NCBI GenBank assembly: GCA_030068075.1
Contig: CM057836.1
Coordinates: forward strand, 71,957,788-72,021,787
Direction of reading: 5' to 3'
DNA length: 64,000 nt
DNA from: Paguma larvata
Taxonomy: Eukaryota; Chordata; Mammalia; Carnivora; Viverridae
In this document: positions 48,630-62,477 of the stretch, one piece after another
Position numbering within the stretch: the stretch's first letter is position 1
Layout of the letters: every line of letters starts with the position of its first letter
Translations under genes and position numbers: made by a program
The notes under the pieces: generated by a model
Databases searched by the model: none
What the model was told of the DNA's origin: nothing
What the model saw: the letters and a program-made list of their open reading frames with translations, nothing else

Positions 48630-48920
48630 GACAGCCTCCAACTGCCTTCTCTGATCCAGCAAGATCTCTTGGGAGGACCACAACCTACCTCGACACATCT
48701 TTTAAGTTGTGCCCTACGACCTTCACCTGTTTAGCCCCATCCTCCCCATTCTTCAAGGTGCGACTCAAGTGCTCTGTCCTCTCCTCTTCCTGAACTCTCC
48801 CAGGCCTCCTCTTCGCAGGATGGATGGACTTGCTTCTATAGCACACAACCCACTTGACTACATGTTGTCCCGTGTTGCTCTCTACAGAGCTGTCCCACAG
48901 CGTTGTGCAGACTGCTGAGT
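48630..48920 (+). repeat. L2-like fragment
   Basis: GTGCGACTCAAGTGCTCTG, CTCTTCCTGAACTCTCCCAG and later text resemble diverged L2 3' sequence. Confidence 0.45.
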
Positions 48921-49196
48921 GCACATGGGTGCTGGGTGAGGGCGGCCTGTGGGGACTGAAATTCAGCCCGCTTTCCACTCGCCAAGCTGTGTGCCTTGGC
49001 GTGGGTGTGTCCCCCCGTCCGCCTGAGGAAGGGTGTGTGTCCTCTTCCTAATTTGTGTCACGTTGTCATATGCACTGGTGGCAGTCTCAGTTCCCTGACC
49101 ATCCTGATGGCACAGGGCTGGTCTGCCACACAAGATGCAATGTCTGTGAAGGAGGTAAGCAGGTCTTCTCTTAGCTCACTGGTCACACCTCACTCA

Positions 49197-49376
<180 letters not shown>

Positions 49377-50599
49377 TCACGTGGGAAGAGACACTACATG
49401 AATGTGGGCGGGAGGTGGGTGGGTGGGTTCAAGGAGTTAAATCCAGAAGGTAAATCAAATGCATGCGTTCTGATGAAAACACTCCAGGCTTCCTGGTCAC
49501 GCCATTCATCCAAGTTAAAAAAAAACATGGTAGCCAACCCGCAGTTGTGGCTCCGCCCCACCTCCACTCTTCCTGCACTTCCCGAAATCATGTCTGGAGA
49601 GTCAGGGGATTCCTGCCCCCCAGCCCCAATACACACATACACCTAGCCTCCAACAACCCCGGACGGGGCTCTCCCAACCCTACACCTCCCAGTTTCTGCA
49701 GACGAGGGAGCAGAGGTCCAGGGAGAGCAGACAATTTGGTTGACGTCCACACAAGCGTCCAGGGACAGACCAAGAATGAAAACCAGGGCTCCCGAGCGCC
49801 AGCTCAAGCTTATGCTAGTACAGAGCGATATAAACCGCAAGGGAAACGATGTGGTGTTGAGTTGGGAAAAGCACAGAGTCGACCTTCGTCTGTGTGTTAG
49901 GCAGTGACCGAGGAGGGGAGTGGGCAGGAGACCCCGTCTGTGCTTGATCCTCACTCCGCTGCGCGCTCTTCCTCGGGCCCTGCCGGGGGCCTCAGGTACC
50001 TCTTGGACATCAGGCTTGCCTCCATGGTACTTCACCCGCCCCTGCCTGCTTCAAGGAATGGGGTGGGTGGGAAGCGCTGAGAGGAAGAAATATAAAAGCA
50101 AGGTGGTGGAAACGTGCCTCCTCATTACACTCTGATAAAAGGGCAGCTCGGAAATGACAGGGCTCGGCTGTCCCAAGTGTCCCTGTCTTCACCCTGTAAG
50201 GTGTCTGGGTTTGACAGGAAGTAGGCAGAGAGCAGACAAACGTGGAGAACCGTGAAGGGTCACGTAACACTCTTAGGACTCCTCGCTCTGTACCAGAACC
50301 ACTGACACAAAGAAGTCCTGCCCAAGAACCACCAGATTAGCCGCTTTCCCACATCACACTTAGATAAAAAGACACCTTGACGTCTTTAGATCTCCCGCAG
50401 CTTTTCTAACGGGCTCAATGTCTTGTTTACTTGGCCTACCACAAGTCAGAAGCGGGGCTGTGTTCTTAGGATTACGAACTCTTCTTCAGAACGCATGACT
50501 TGTGAGTCAAGCCCCGTCACTATCCTTTTTGGAAATGAAGAACAAAGAGGGCAAAGCCCAAGCAGAAGCAGAGGCTCCTTGATTTCCTGTCCCTATTCT

Positions 50600-51165
50600 C
50601 TCCCCGCTCCAAACTCTGCACGTGTCTTCCAGAACGAATCATCCTAAAATATTATTTCCATCTTGTCGCTCCCTTATTTAACCATTGACAGCTTTCCGTA
50701 TCACCAACCACTACCGACCACGGTCATCACCGGGACCAAGAGTAAGTATACTCTGCCTAACTTCAAAGACCCCCTGGAATCTGGGCTCCAACTTTCCAAG
50801 CAATTTGATTTCCGACTAACCTGCAGCGTGTCTTACACCCCGTGCCCTGGTGGACTGCTCTCCTTGGAGTGCCCCACACCCGGCAAACCCATTCTCGCTG
50901 CCGACCCTTGACGCGCCTTCTCCTCTCCTCTCTTCTCCAGGCCCTGAGGACTGCGAGACCAGCTCGAGGCCTGGCCCTCTCCATGGAGTCCTAATTCCGC
51001 CAGCCCTCACTAACGTCTCCTTCTCATGGGGTCCTAACCGGTGAACACAGCACCAGAGAATTACCCACATCCTAGGCTGCCAATCCCTGAACTCAGGGAC
51101 CACTTTCTCCTTTGGCCTTCCCTACAATGAGCGCTTGATAAATACTTGAGTAGCTGACCGGTGCG
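50600..51165 (+). repeat. L2 fragment
   Basis: AACGAATCATCCTAAAATAT, CGCTCCCTTATTTAACCAT, CTGAACTCAGGGACCACTT and GCGCTTGATAAATACTTGAG follow L2 order. Diverged. Confidence 0.6.
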
Positions 51166-51296
51166 TTGATTCTCTCTTAGGACCTAAGGTACAACAAGAG
51201 AACAAGAGCCCTGTCTACTCCAGCACTGCTTAGAGATCTGGGCAATAAAGCTCGACTTTTTCTCCCAGAACGCAAGAAACTGTCTCATTGCATGTC

Positions 51297-51338
51297 AGTG
51301 TGCGTGCGCGCGCACAGACACACACGCGCGCACACAAC
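51297..51338. repeat. Alternating purine-pyrimidine run (GC/CA)
   Basis: TGTGCGTGCGCGCGCACA then GACACACACGCGCGCACACA, about 40 nt of nearly perfect alternation, in EPAS1 intron 6. Confidence 0.85.
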
Positions 51339-51899
51339 TCTCAGCAGAACCTTGTGATATTCCATCCATCCTTTCTTCATTCTCGAAGCTGTGGCTGGTG
51401 TGGTCAGAGAAGAGAAAAGTTCTCTGCCTTGGTGAGACTTAGGGGTTAAAGCCTTAGTCAGACGAGGGGCAGCCCAACAGGACTGAGCGGCTTAGGCCTC
51501 AGCTGATTCAACCCTGATGGAGATTTCTCCAGTGAGATCCCGGCAGTTCCCTTGCGCCAGCCAGCTGGTCTCCCACCAGGAGGATCTGTGCCCTAACTTG
51601 GCCAGGAGCAGAGAGGCCTCTAAACTCAGCGGCAACCCATGTTCCTTGGCCGCCTGACCCTGGGGGTGGTGCCCACGGCCCCTTAGCGAGGTGGAGACTG
51701 GGGGAGAACACAGAGATAGCAGAACCGTGCTGGCCCTTCCTTCCTTCCCTGCAACCCAATAGCTTTCCTGCCGGGTCCAGGGCCTTTTGAACATAAGTCT
51801 GGGAAAAGGAACTGTACCAGTGGGCCCTGCTGACAATGGACCAGCCATTAACAGGCTTGCTGGTTTGCCAGACAAATTGCTTCTGTTTCTGGACAGGGC

Positions 51900-52560
51900 T
51901 AGAATTTTCTAGAGACCCTCAAAACATGAGGCCATCCTGGAAAAGATAGGATACCACTCCCTGAAGAAATTGAATTTTCTTTCAAGATTAGAATCTTTAA
52001 AATGTTTAAAGTAAATGTTTATTATAATCAGCCTCGTAATAAAACATTTTTAAAATCTAATTACTTTACCATGCATTCAAAGGCACACAATGGGCATGTT
52101 TTGGAAGGAGACAAACAAACCTAGATTTCGGAATTGCCAGCTAGCTTCCCAGGAGTGGCCTTCATTTATCTTGTCAGCTAAAATAAATATTTAATGTCTC
52201 CTTCTTCATTCCTTTAAACAGACTACTATAAAAACTGGGAAATACACATACCCCCAAACACAATTGAAGAACATTCGAGTTGTCAAACTTCACAAAGCCA
52301 GGAAACCCCGACTTAAAGCTAATGGTCATTGCCCTCCATCTGCAGGCACGCAGACGCCAGTGGGGAGGTGAATGAACCCAGCTTGTTTATAGGGTCAGCC
52401 GCTATGGCACAGAAGGGCTGCGCGGCTAATTTGCCCGGGTTCCAGAGAAGCCTGTGGAGCTGGGCTCTGATAACGGTTTCATCTGCTCTCTCCATCAGGA
52501 GCAGGGAAAACTTTTCTTTTTTTTCTTTCTTTCTAATTAAGAGCCCTGACTCACTGGAAA
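51900..52560. promoter_or_regulatory. Repeat-poor AT-rich block, candidate intronic element
   Basis: No repeat is recognised. Contains clustered motif-like words (GGAATTGCCAG, GAGTGGCCTTCATTTATCTTG, AAAATAAATATTTAATG). Suggestive of conserved non-coding DNA only by appearance. Confidence 0.2.
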
Positions 52561-53589
52561 AAAGAAAAAATCAGTCTGGGGTCACCCATAAATTTAAAAA
52601 GTCAACTCAGTCGGGCTGTTCTGTTTTAGAGGAGAGGGAAATGTGAAAGGGCTTAATTTGCCAGATTTCAGAAACGAGAAGAGGAGAGGCCACGCTTTAA
52701 ACAATAAAGTAGAAGAAGAAACAGATCAAGGATGAGGCACGGGGAGAGATATGAACATAGATGGGCACCCGCAGGAGGCAGAGATGGAAGGAAGAGAGAA
52801 AACAGAAAATACAGAGGAACAACGGGTCACGAGATTCTGAAGTGTAATGCCAAGTCAGTATGTGGGTCAGACCGCCTGGCTTTGGAGTTCAGAATTAGAT
52901 ATGTCTTCGTAATGTAAAATGACAGTTACTCACTGTCGTTCAACTGTTCTTTACCTTCGAATACTCACAGGTTCCTTTCAACATGGATTACCTGTGTCCG
53001 AGCGTCGGGAAGAAAATTGTTCTCTTGGCTACAGCGTCCATGCCATTGCCTCAGGGGGCAGCGGAAACCCAGAAAAAGGCCCAAGATGGCTCGCCCCGCC
53101 TCCGGGTGACACCGCTAAGCACACTTGTGCACGCGGGGCAAGGCACCAAGCTCCCTGACTTTAGACACCACTGCCTGGAGTCAAATGAGGTCTGGCCCGG
53201 TGTTTACCCCCTGCTTCCTACTCGGGTAAAGGACTTGCTAAGTCAATTAATCACATAAACAAGATGTTTAGAGGGTGTTTTAAACTATTTAAGAGGATAA
53301 AAGTTTTAAGGACTTTGTAACCACCTATTTGTTTTCCAAAGAATGCATGTGCTAATAAACCATACTTCTATTAAAGTCTGTTTTCTTTCCTTCCACCCTT
53401 TCTGGCCATGGCCTCTCTCCGCAACAACCGGATTCACCCCAGTTTGGCTTCTACATGGGATTAGAAGCTTTGGAACTGCATTTCCTTAATAATATCCTCA
53501 CAGCTCGTGGACTCAGACTCCAATGTCTTCTGCTTTAGTATAATTTTATCCAGTTTTTGTTTGTTTTAAACAGTAGTCCTTAAGCCTAG

Positions 53590-54093
53590 TGTTTGCCTCA
53601 AATATTAGGTGGCCGTGGAAAATCTACAGAACCAGCTCTGTGGTTGAGGGACAATCGTAACCTTGTTGTTGTGACGTGTGACAGGTGTGGTGACTTTATA
53701 CCTGGGAAGACCGCCCTGGCTCAGTCCCAGACTGACCCTGCTCTGAGGGCCACCAAATGCCACAGCTGCCTTTATTACCTTGGGGCCCACAAGCAGTATG
53801 AAGAAATTTGCCTTGAGTTGCGAGAAAGGAGCGGATTGTGTAGAAGGAACACTTTTTGAATTAGGAGGTTGATTCGACTTCGAAATAAGTTGCCAAGAGA
53901 ATTTATAGAGCCACCGCTTCTAGGGGATTATCTCCAGCAGACGAGGCAGGATGATATAGAAGCATTTCTCATATATATGCTCAAACTCTTGGCTGATTTC
54001 AGAACACAGTCATTTGCAGGAGACACAGGAGAGCACTTAAAGCTTCTTCTAACTCAAAGATCTAAAGAAAGTCCCTATACCCTCTTCGATTAG
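53590..54093 (+). pseudogene. Unidentified open-frame region, possible retrocopy remnant
   Basis: I do not recognise this. One + strand frame is open for about 165 codons with a single TGA at 53,857-53,859. Before the stop it reads NRNLVVVTCDRCGDFIPGK, then ALAQSQTDPALRATKCHSC and YEEICLELRERSG. After it: LIRLRNKLPREFIEPPLLGD, LQQTRQDDIEAFLIYMLKLL and HLKLLLTQRSKESPY. Two CxxC pairs (CDRC, CHSC) about 29 residues apart resemble a zinc ribbon; the second half is Leu/Glu/Arg-rich and helical-looking. There is no in-frame ATG start, poly-A tail or target duplication that I can see. It lies antisense to EPAS1 in intron 6. It could be an old pseudogene or chance. Confidence 0.4.
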
Positions 54094-54466
54094 ATGCGAG
54101 CAGAAAGGCTAATAATGTGCAGGGCTGCAAAAATATTTGATATGGTACTAAACGAACTACACGTAATATATTAATTTGAAAGACCACTCTGAGTTTAGAA
54201 TGCCACCACCCACCCTCTAAAAAAAGTACAATAATTTATTAAGTGTATCTCATGATGCAATGAAAGTATATAATCTTTTACTATTAATTTGCCTGAAATT
54301 ATAGCCTATTTTTTTTCCCTCAGATTTCAATACTCCTGCCTCCCAGGTAGTTTGATGTGTGTGTATTTCACCACTCATGGCTCTTTGTAATTTCCTTCAC
54401 TGACATTCTCTCTATGATCCTCAACTCTTCTTTCTCTACTATTATCTTTACTATTCCCGACTTTAC

Positions 54467-54686
54467 TTTTAATGCTTATTTATTTGTGAGAAAGAGAGAA
54501 TGCATGCAAGAGCAAGGGAGAGGCAGAGAAAAGGGGCCAGAGGATTCGAAGTGGGCTCTGTGCTATCAGCTGTTAGCTGATCAGCTGATAGCACAGAGCC
54601 CAACGCGGGGCTCGAACTCATGAACCATGAGATCACGACCTGAGCCAAAGTCGGTCCCTCAACCGACTGAGCTACCCAGGTGCCCC
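54467..54686 (-). mobile_element. CAN SINE with internal inverted repeat, EPAS1 intron 6
   Basis: Minus-strand SINE (same orientation as EPAS1): TAATGCTTATTTATTTGTGA tail side, GA-rich middle, GAGATCACGACCTGAGCC, head CTGAGCTACCCAGGTGCCCC. Its centre carries a perfect inverted repeat at 54,552-54,602, not part of normal CAN SINEs. Confidence 0.92.
54552..54602. repeat. Perfect inverted repeat (hairpin)
   Basis: Arms TGGGCTCTGTGCTATCAGCT (54,552-54,571) and AGCTGATAGCACAGAGCCCA (54,583-54,602) are exact reverse complements. One more G-C pair extends the stem to 21 bp, leaving a 9-nt loop. One arm is the normal SINE segment around GGGCTCTGTGCT; the other is its inverted copy. Confidence 0.97.
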
Positions 54687-55179
54687 TGCGTTTTTTATAT
54701 AAAAAGAATTCATCATAATTTTGACCCACAGAATTTGAAACGCAGGCATCTTAATGTACCCAATTACACCTCATGTTGACTTAATCCAATGGCAAAACGG
54801 GGTTGCCTTCAAATTCTTTAACTGTAAAGATTACATGATCCTCTTTGTTAATCTGAAATTTTCACTGTCACTCTGATACCATATTCTCCCTGTTGAGACG
54901 GAGCCTATCCACAATCTGCTTTTATAATTTATTTCTCAGGAACGCTCGCACACAAATCACAGCAGGATTATGCGAATGACAAGATCGGCCCCACCTCCCT
55001 GGACGCCTGGCTCCCTTCACAGTGACTCTTTGTTACCACTAGGTGGCACCTCCACATGAATTTAAGAAGCACCCCATTTTAGAGTTAAGCTATTTGGGAA
55101 TAACCTCTAGCCCTGTTTCCGGTGGACGGAAGGCTCTATTTTGTGCCATCTACCATGGTTCACTAAGTTGCTAGCGGTG

Positions 55180-55290
55180 TCTCAATATCTAAACTCTTGG
55201 AGATCAGGAACCATTTCTTTTACTCCTTTGATAGAACGGTCTCCGGCACAGGGTTAGGCGAACCGCACATGTTCAGTAAGTCACAGCTGG
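55180..55290 (+). repeat. L2-like 3' end
   Basis: ACTCTTGGAGATCAGGAACC, then ATTTCTTTTACTCC and TCCGGCACAGGGTTAGGCGA match the diverged L2 3' consensus order. Confidence 0.5.
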
Positions 55291-56025
55291 CTCACCGGTT
55301 GCTCAGTATTTTAGGAAACGGAGCAGAAGGGCTCTGCGGGAGTCATAAATGGAGACAGATCATCAGCAATCAGGACATCCCTCCTTAACCTTGCCACCAC
55401 TTTGCTCCCCTTGTCTAGAGCAGTCAACCACCCGTATGTAAATGTGACTGACATAAAGCATCACAAAATTTACTTTTTAAAATGTTTACATATTTGGATG
55501 ATTAATGCGAGACCGCATACGGTCCTCTGACCCTGTAGGAAGAGGCACGGGACCAGTGCCTCCCGAGCCATCTGCTTCCCTGTCATTCAGCTGCGGCCAC
55601 CTCCGAGCCCGCGGTCCGGGTTCCATGGACTCAGGAACCCGAGAGTTAAATGTGGGGTTACAGTCTGCTTTTCTCTCTTCTTTCTGCTTTATTGCTCTCT
55701 CTTTTCTTCTTTGCTACTATCCTTTCTTTTTTTTTTTTTTTTGTTTGATTATCATCAGTCTTCATACATTGAAAAAAAAGTACTCAACTGGCTTTAAAAA
55801 GTGATTGTGGATTCCAGTTGCCTTATATTTTCATCGGATTCTTTCACTTTTCCTTATGGTAACGTAATCCCCATGGTGGAAAATCACAGTCCCTCAATGT
55901 GTGTCAGACGTCATCAAATCTAGTGACTTCCTAGATTACATGGGAAATGGAAAGCAGTCCCCCCCATTAGCTATCATATGTAAGTGTTGGTTTTGGAACA
56001 TTGATCTTGGAAGGGTATTAAGGAG

Positions 56026-56092
56026 GCAGAGAGAAAGAGAGAGAGGGAGGGAGAGAGAGTGTGTGTCTGCATGCATGTGTGTGCGTGCACAC
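56026..56092. repeat. (GA)n(GT)n low-complexity run
   Basis: GAGAGAAAGAGAGAGAGGG followed by GTGTGTGTCTGCATGCATG-type repeats in EPAS1 intron 6. Confidence 0.85.
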
Positions 56093-57912
56093 CTTTCCCT
56101 ACTCTAAAGGAAGAACAAAAACAAAACAAGCTATCAACCCAAAAACTCCAGTCCTCATCAAAGCAATAGAGAAAAAGCACTTAAGGATTAAGGACTTAAA
56201 ATAGTCACTTTATAAACTGTCTAAGCCATGTCTGTGCCCTTGTTAACTAATCTGCTAATCGGTTAAACACAACTTCCGTGAGGCACAGCATTCTGTATGT
56301 TTAAAGCGCCTCTGTATTCATTGCTCCAGCCCGCTGAACTCAGAGTTCGGGCCATGTAATTAGATTTGTTGAAAGGCACGATTTTGCTGAAAATGCAATG
56401 CGTCCAGCAGAACTCAGAAGCACCATCGCCCTCCACACTCTGAGTCACAAAGCCCTAAATCACAGGTTCCTTCAAGCCAGTATCGACTCTGCCTCTAAGC
56501 CCTGAGCCAGACTAAGCAGTCAGCAAGGGGGATCTCTCCCTACTCTGTCCATTTCCTCCTCACCCACCGTTAGACCAATTCTTCCTATTTGTATCCCCTC
56601 TTCTTTGATCCAAAGCAAAGCTGCTTTCAGGAAATGACCTGAGACCCATTCAAATCAGGTAATGAATGGAGGACAACCTCAGATTACTCTTTCCGGAGGA
56701 TTTTTTCCTTCACTTTAACAAGGATCAAAGTCTTAAGCTTAAAAAAATCCCTCTCTTCTATTAACTCGAGATGCTGAGTTGTTTTCTTGGACTGCATGGT
56801 TTTCCCGGAGCTTGTGGGGTCACTTTAGGGATGGGCTTCACGTACAGGGGCCACGTGCAGCTCGCCGAGTCCCAGGCACTAGAGCCGCTGCTCCGGGCCG
56901 TATGGCTAAGGTATCCAGAGCACCGCCCCATTCTGGAGCCAGACTTGGGGGCTATGCAGCGGGAACTCCCATGTCATCTCGGGAGACTAGAGAGGGGTGT
57001 GCCTATTTATGTCTTTCACCCAGAATGTTCCTTTGAATGCAGAGGCTCCATCTGACAGACGACCTTACACACAACATGGATTTCTCTAGTGCCCGCCTTT
57101 GGGACAATCTGTATCTCCAATCTTCATCCTGATGACAATAATGACTCCATTAACCACCATAATCAATGTTGACTGTGTCAGAGTTCCAGGACAAAAGTCT
57201 TCATATGTGGCGTTTTTTCCCTATAAGGTTAGAGCACTTCTTTCTACTTAGAGAATTACTTGCTACCTCTAAGATCCTGGGTCCTCATGCCATGGCAGCC
57301 AGAACAGGGGGCTAGGAATGACTCAAGGACCCTTTCACAAAAAGTCCTTCAACTGTGCCTTGAGTGGAGGCCCATTCTAAGAAGGGGCATATGCAGTCTT
57401 AGGCACTCTTTCAACAACTTATAATAAAGAACAATTTAGCATGAGAATAACAGCTCACACTGAACATTTCCTATTGGATTTGAACCTCGGCCATCCTGCC
57501 GGAGATGACACTTTCTGGTTTAGGGGTTAGAGTCTAGCTTAGCTTCCTTCATCAAAAGGCTTTGAAAGTTAGCCTGGACAGTGGCTGGAATGGAGGTGAC
57601 ACAGAAGGAACAAAGGCTGAGGGAAGACCTCATTAATGGAAGAGAACAAGCGGAAGGCACGCAGCCATGGGGCAGTTTCCAGGCCAGACCCCGAAGCTCC
57701 TGGCTGGCCTCGGAATTGGGAGTGCTGACGGAGATCTCTAGATTCTGGTCTCCTGGGAATTTGCTCAGGAGCCTGACAAATACGTGGAGGACTATGTCCA
57801 CAAACACGACAGTCAACAAGGACCATGGAGCCACGCAGCAGAACGACCCTGCTGTGGGCCCCCGACGTCGCATCAACGGGGACCCACCAGACAGGGTATT
57901 CGGAGCCCCTTA

Positions 57913-58515
<603 letters not shown>

Positions 58516-59769
58516 TTAGTTCTGTGTTTATATTCAGAAGAGGGGCCCTAATACAGTTTTTCTGGGCAATGTATTGTGTATATTCCCCAAGGATCGGTTC
58601 CCTTAGCACCTGTGGCCTGCCCCGAATGCTTGGTACCATCTTGGCCTGTGGACTAACGTTGTCTCATCTCTGGCTGGGCTCTCCAACTGGGGTATAAGCT
58701 CCCAAAGGCTGTTCCATTGTTTTGTTTCCCACCGCGCTTAGTACGTAGTCAGTGCTCACTTCAGCGTTGTGAGGCAACGGGTGACAAGTAGCCATAATCT
58801 TGGCATGCCTCTCCTGGGTCAGGCCATATCCTGTAGAAGGAATTCCAAGGGACTGTCCGGGCAAGACCCAGTCTCCTCAAAGGGGTAAACCTCGCAGATT
58901 AGAAATGTCTCCTGGACACCCCTGTTTTTTCTTCATCCCTGTCCCTCGGTAATTTGATCCCTCCAGTGTCCTATTTTCAACCTGTGGTAGCTGCATTCAA
59001 GATGTCACGCCATCGGCTTTCTCCCTAAAGCGACACGTGTCAGTGCTCAAGAGAGACCGCTGGCCCAAGCCTCCTGAGTTTGGTGAGCAAGCTCATCCGA
59101 AGATGAACTCAACACCGATATCCTTTCTCAGCCAGGATGAAAGAAATCACCATGACAAACACCACGGCCTCCTTCCTGATAGTCTCCAGACAGCTGCCCA
59201 CTCAGAACTTTCCCACTTTCCATAGAAGAGTGATGAATGCAGCGAGTGCCAGCTGAGTCCTCCCCTGTCAGGGCCTAAATTCTACCTCCACCACCACCAT
59301 CTCCACCTCGGACCTTCCCAGGTACACTCCTGCCCCCCTTCCCAGAGTCACAGAACAATCCAGAGGCTTTTTTTTTTTTTTCCCCAAATAGTCCCAGCCC
59401 TCCATAACCCTCTAGAGAGCCATGATTTATCTGACTGATGTATCCCCAAAGGCCTGTGTTAAATGAATTTTGGCATCTCTGGATCTATCTTAAACACCCC
59501 TAGGAAATGTTCAGCCCATGAAATAAGAGAGCAAAAGTGAATCTTTTTTTTAAGGGAGACCATTCCTCCATCATGACTATAAAACCGTCCCTCCAAAACT
59601 TAATAATGCTCCCTACAATTTTAACTTTCATAGGTGGGGTCCACATATCATGAGATATTCTGGTCTCCTGGGGCCTGGATCCCCATGAGGACCGGTTCGG
59701 GTGCTGTTGATAAGGGGACTGGAGGGATTCACCTGCGGCTGTGGCATAGGTTATGCTTCTGGCCTCCTA

Positions 59770-60000
59770 ACTTTGCCAACCTCTAGATTCTCCCCATTCT
59801 GCCATTTAATTAATCTTTCTAAACATAGGTCCAATCAGGTTACCCCACCCCTGCTCAAAAACTTTTAAAAGCTCCCCTCTGTGTATGGGATAAAGTTCGA
59901 GGCCCTGCACCAGGCCTTCAAAGCCTTCCACAATCTGCCTCATGCTCTTATCTCCTTCTCGGTGTTCACACGAACCCTTTGCTTCCAGATCGTGAGTCCA
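59770..60000 (+). repeat. L2 fragment
   Basis: CCCCTGCTCAAAAACTTTTAA, CTCCCCTCTGTGTATGGGATA, AAGTTCGAGGCCCTGCACC and TTCCACAATCTGCCTCATGC follow the L2 order well. Confidence 0.7.
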
Positions 60001-61058
60001 CGCAGGCCGGCACCTTCAATGAGGATCTGCTGATGCATCGAGTTTGATCCTAAGTCCCTGACACATGGACCGAGTGACCTAAAGTTCTACTCCGATAAAC
60101 AGAGTCGAGTCATGCTATGAATCATGGTACTTGCGAGCGGAAGGTCCTAGACTTTGCCTGGTCCAATACCATCAGTCTGAAAGGACAGGCTCTGGGGAAC
60201 AGGGCAATGAAGTGGCCTGGTTCAGGTCTCACGGTCAGGCTGACACTAGGTCAGTGGCTGAACTCAGCCTGAGAACCTAAGGGCTGAAGAGTTTCTGGAG
60301 TACAGAGTAAGAGGCTTTTCGATTTTTGCAGGCTTCCAGCACCTGCTTTAGAAATTCAGAAAGTCTGGTAGCCCGTTCCTCAGAGAACCAGACAAGATCT
60401 TTCGGCAGCACAGATAAGACACTGAAGAGCCTGTGGAATGCTCTCCAGGCTGTGTACTCTAGGAGGTGGGTGGCCCGAGGCCCGGAGGTGAGAGAGTGAG
60501 AGAGCAGAGGGGCTGGGTGAGAACTATAGGTGGGGAGGGGGTTATAATTCTGTACTTTGCGGCCTCCGTCTGTAGCAGGGGTGGAGGCAGTCCTGTGAAG
60601 CGCCTGCTTCTGCAGCGTGTGCAGGAAGAGAAGCCCAACCTTGCAGGCTCGGTGCCACTGCCTCTGTCATTCAGGCTGGATAACCACACAGCCACGGCAG
60701 TGACTGGTGAGAGACGTTGCAGGGGATGGACGACCATGGGCACAGTCTGCCCAGGACGGTGATGGGAATCTCTGGTTCAGAGGGGACCCAGAAAGTCACT
60801 GAGTCCCTGCTTCTGCTCGAAGCTTCAGTCCTCTGACAGTATCCTCATTTGTGCCTGTGCCTGGAGGTCCCCAGTTACAAGACATGAAGCAGTAGCTCCG
60901 ACTGTCCTTGCCAAGTGACTTCAGCTTACGTGGGCCCTTCCATCCACTGGCATCTGCTGGATACCCTTCGGCTACTGGTCACAAGGTCCCAGACATGTGG
61001 GGGAACCGTCCTGGTCATTCCACTTAGTCTAGCTCCCAGATGATGGTAGCCCAGCTGA

Positions 61059-61070
61059 TGACGTCACGTG
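61059..61070. promoter_or_regulatory. Overlapping CRE and E-box/HRE core
   Basis: TGACGTCACGTG: a perfect palindromic CRE (TGACGTCA, 61,059-61,066) overlapping a perfect E-box (CACGTG, 61,065-61,070) that contains the HIF core ACGTG. It lies in EPAS1 intron 4. Motif presence is certain; function is not shown. Confidence 0.4.
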
Positions 61071-61374
61071 GAGCAAAAGAACGGGCCGCAGAACCCATAG
61101 AATATGACAGGTAATAAAATGATCGTGTAAGCCACTATGCGCTGGGCGGTTTGTTACACAACAGGTAAGAGCAATAGTTTCCACGAACTATTCAGAGGAA
61201 TGTACTGGTTTGGGTGGCCCTGTTTGGCAGAGATGCTGGCCTTGCAGGTGGTGAAACCTGCTGGAGACAGTGTCCTAACCCAAAGGACCGCCCTACTAGC
61301 ATGGCCTCAGGCGCCACGAAGGGCCGGCCAGAGACAGTCCTGAGTACCACGTCCCTCCTGTGCCCTCCATCTCA

Positions 61375-62248
<874 letters not shown>

Positions 62249-62477
62249 TCAAAGGCATTTAGTGGACTTTTCTAGAAACCCACACTGCCAACCATCTAAG
62301 TGTCATTACATGCCTAAGACGTGGGTATTTGATAAGCATTACACAGAGGACACTCTGATGGGGCTTTACAGGGGGGTGGCTGTCATGGCAGCATACTTGT
62401 AGGACCAGGGGTAATGGTGGCAGCAGGTGTGATAGATGTAACGATAGTCACAGTAGTATTAGAAACCATAACCTTCA

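Noticed and set aside
56771..57055. 94-codon + strand open frame in intron 6 as a gene
   Set aside because: No homology recognised, no neighbouring exon signals, and the same stretch is open in a second frame.
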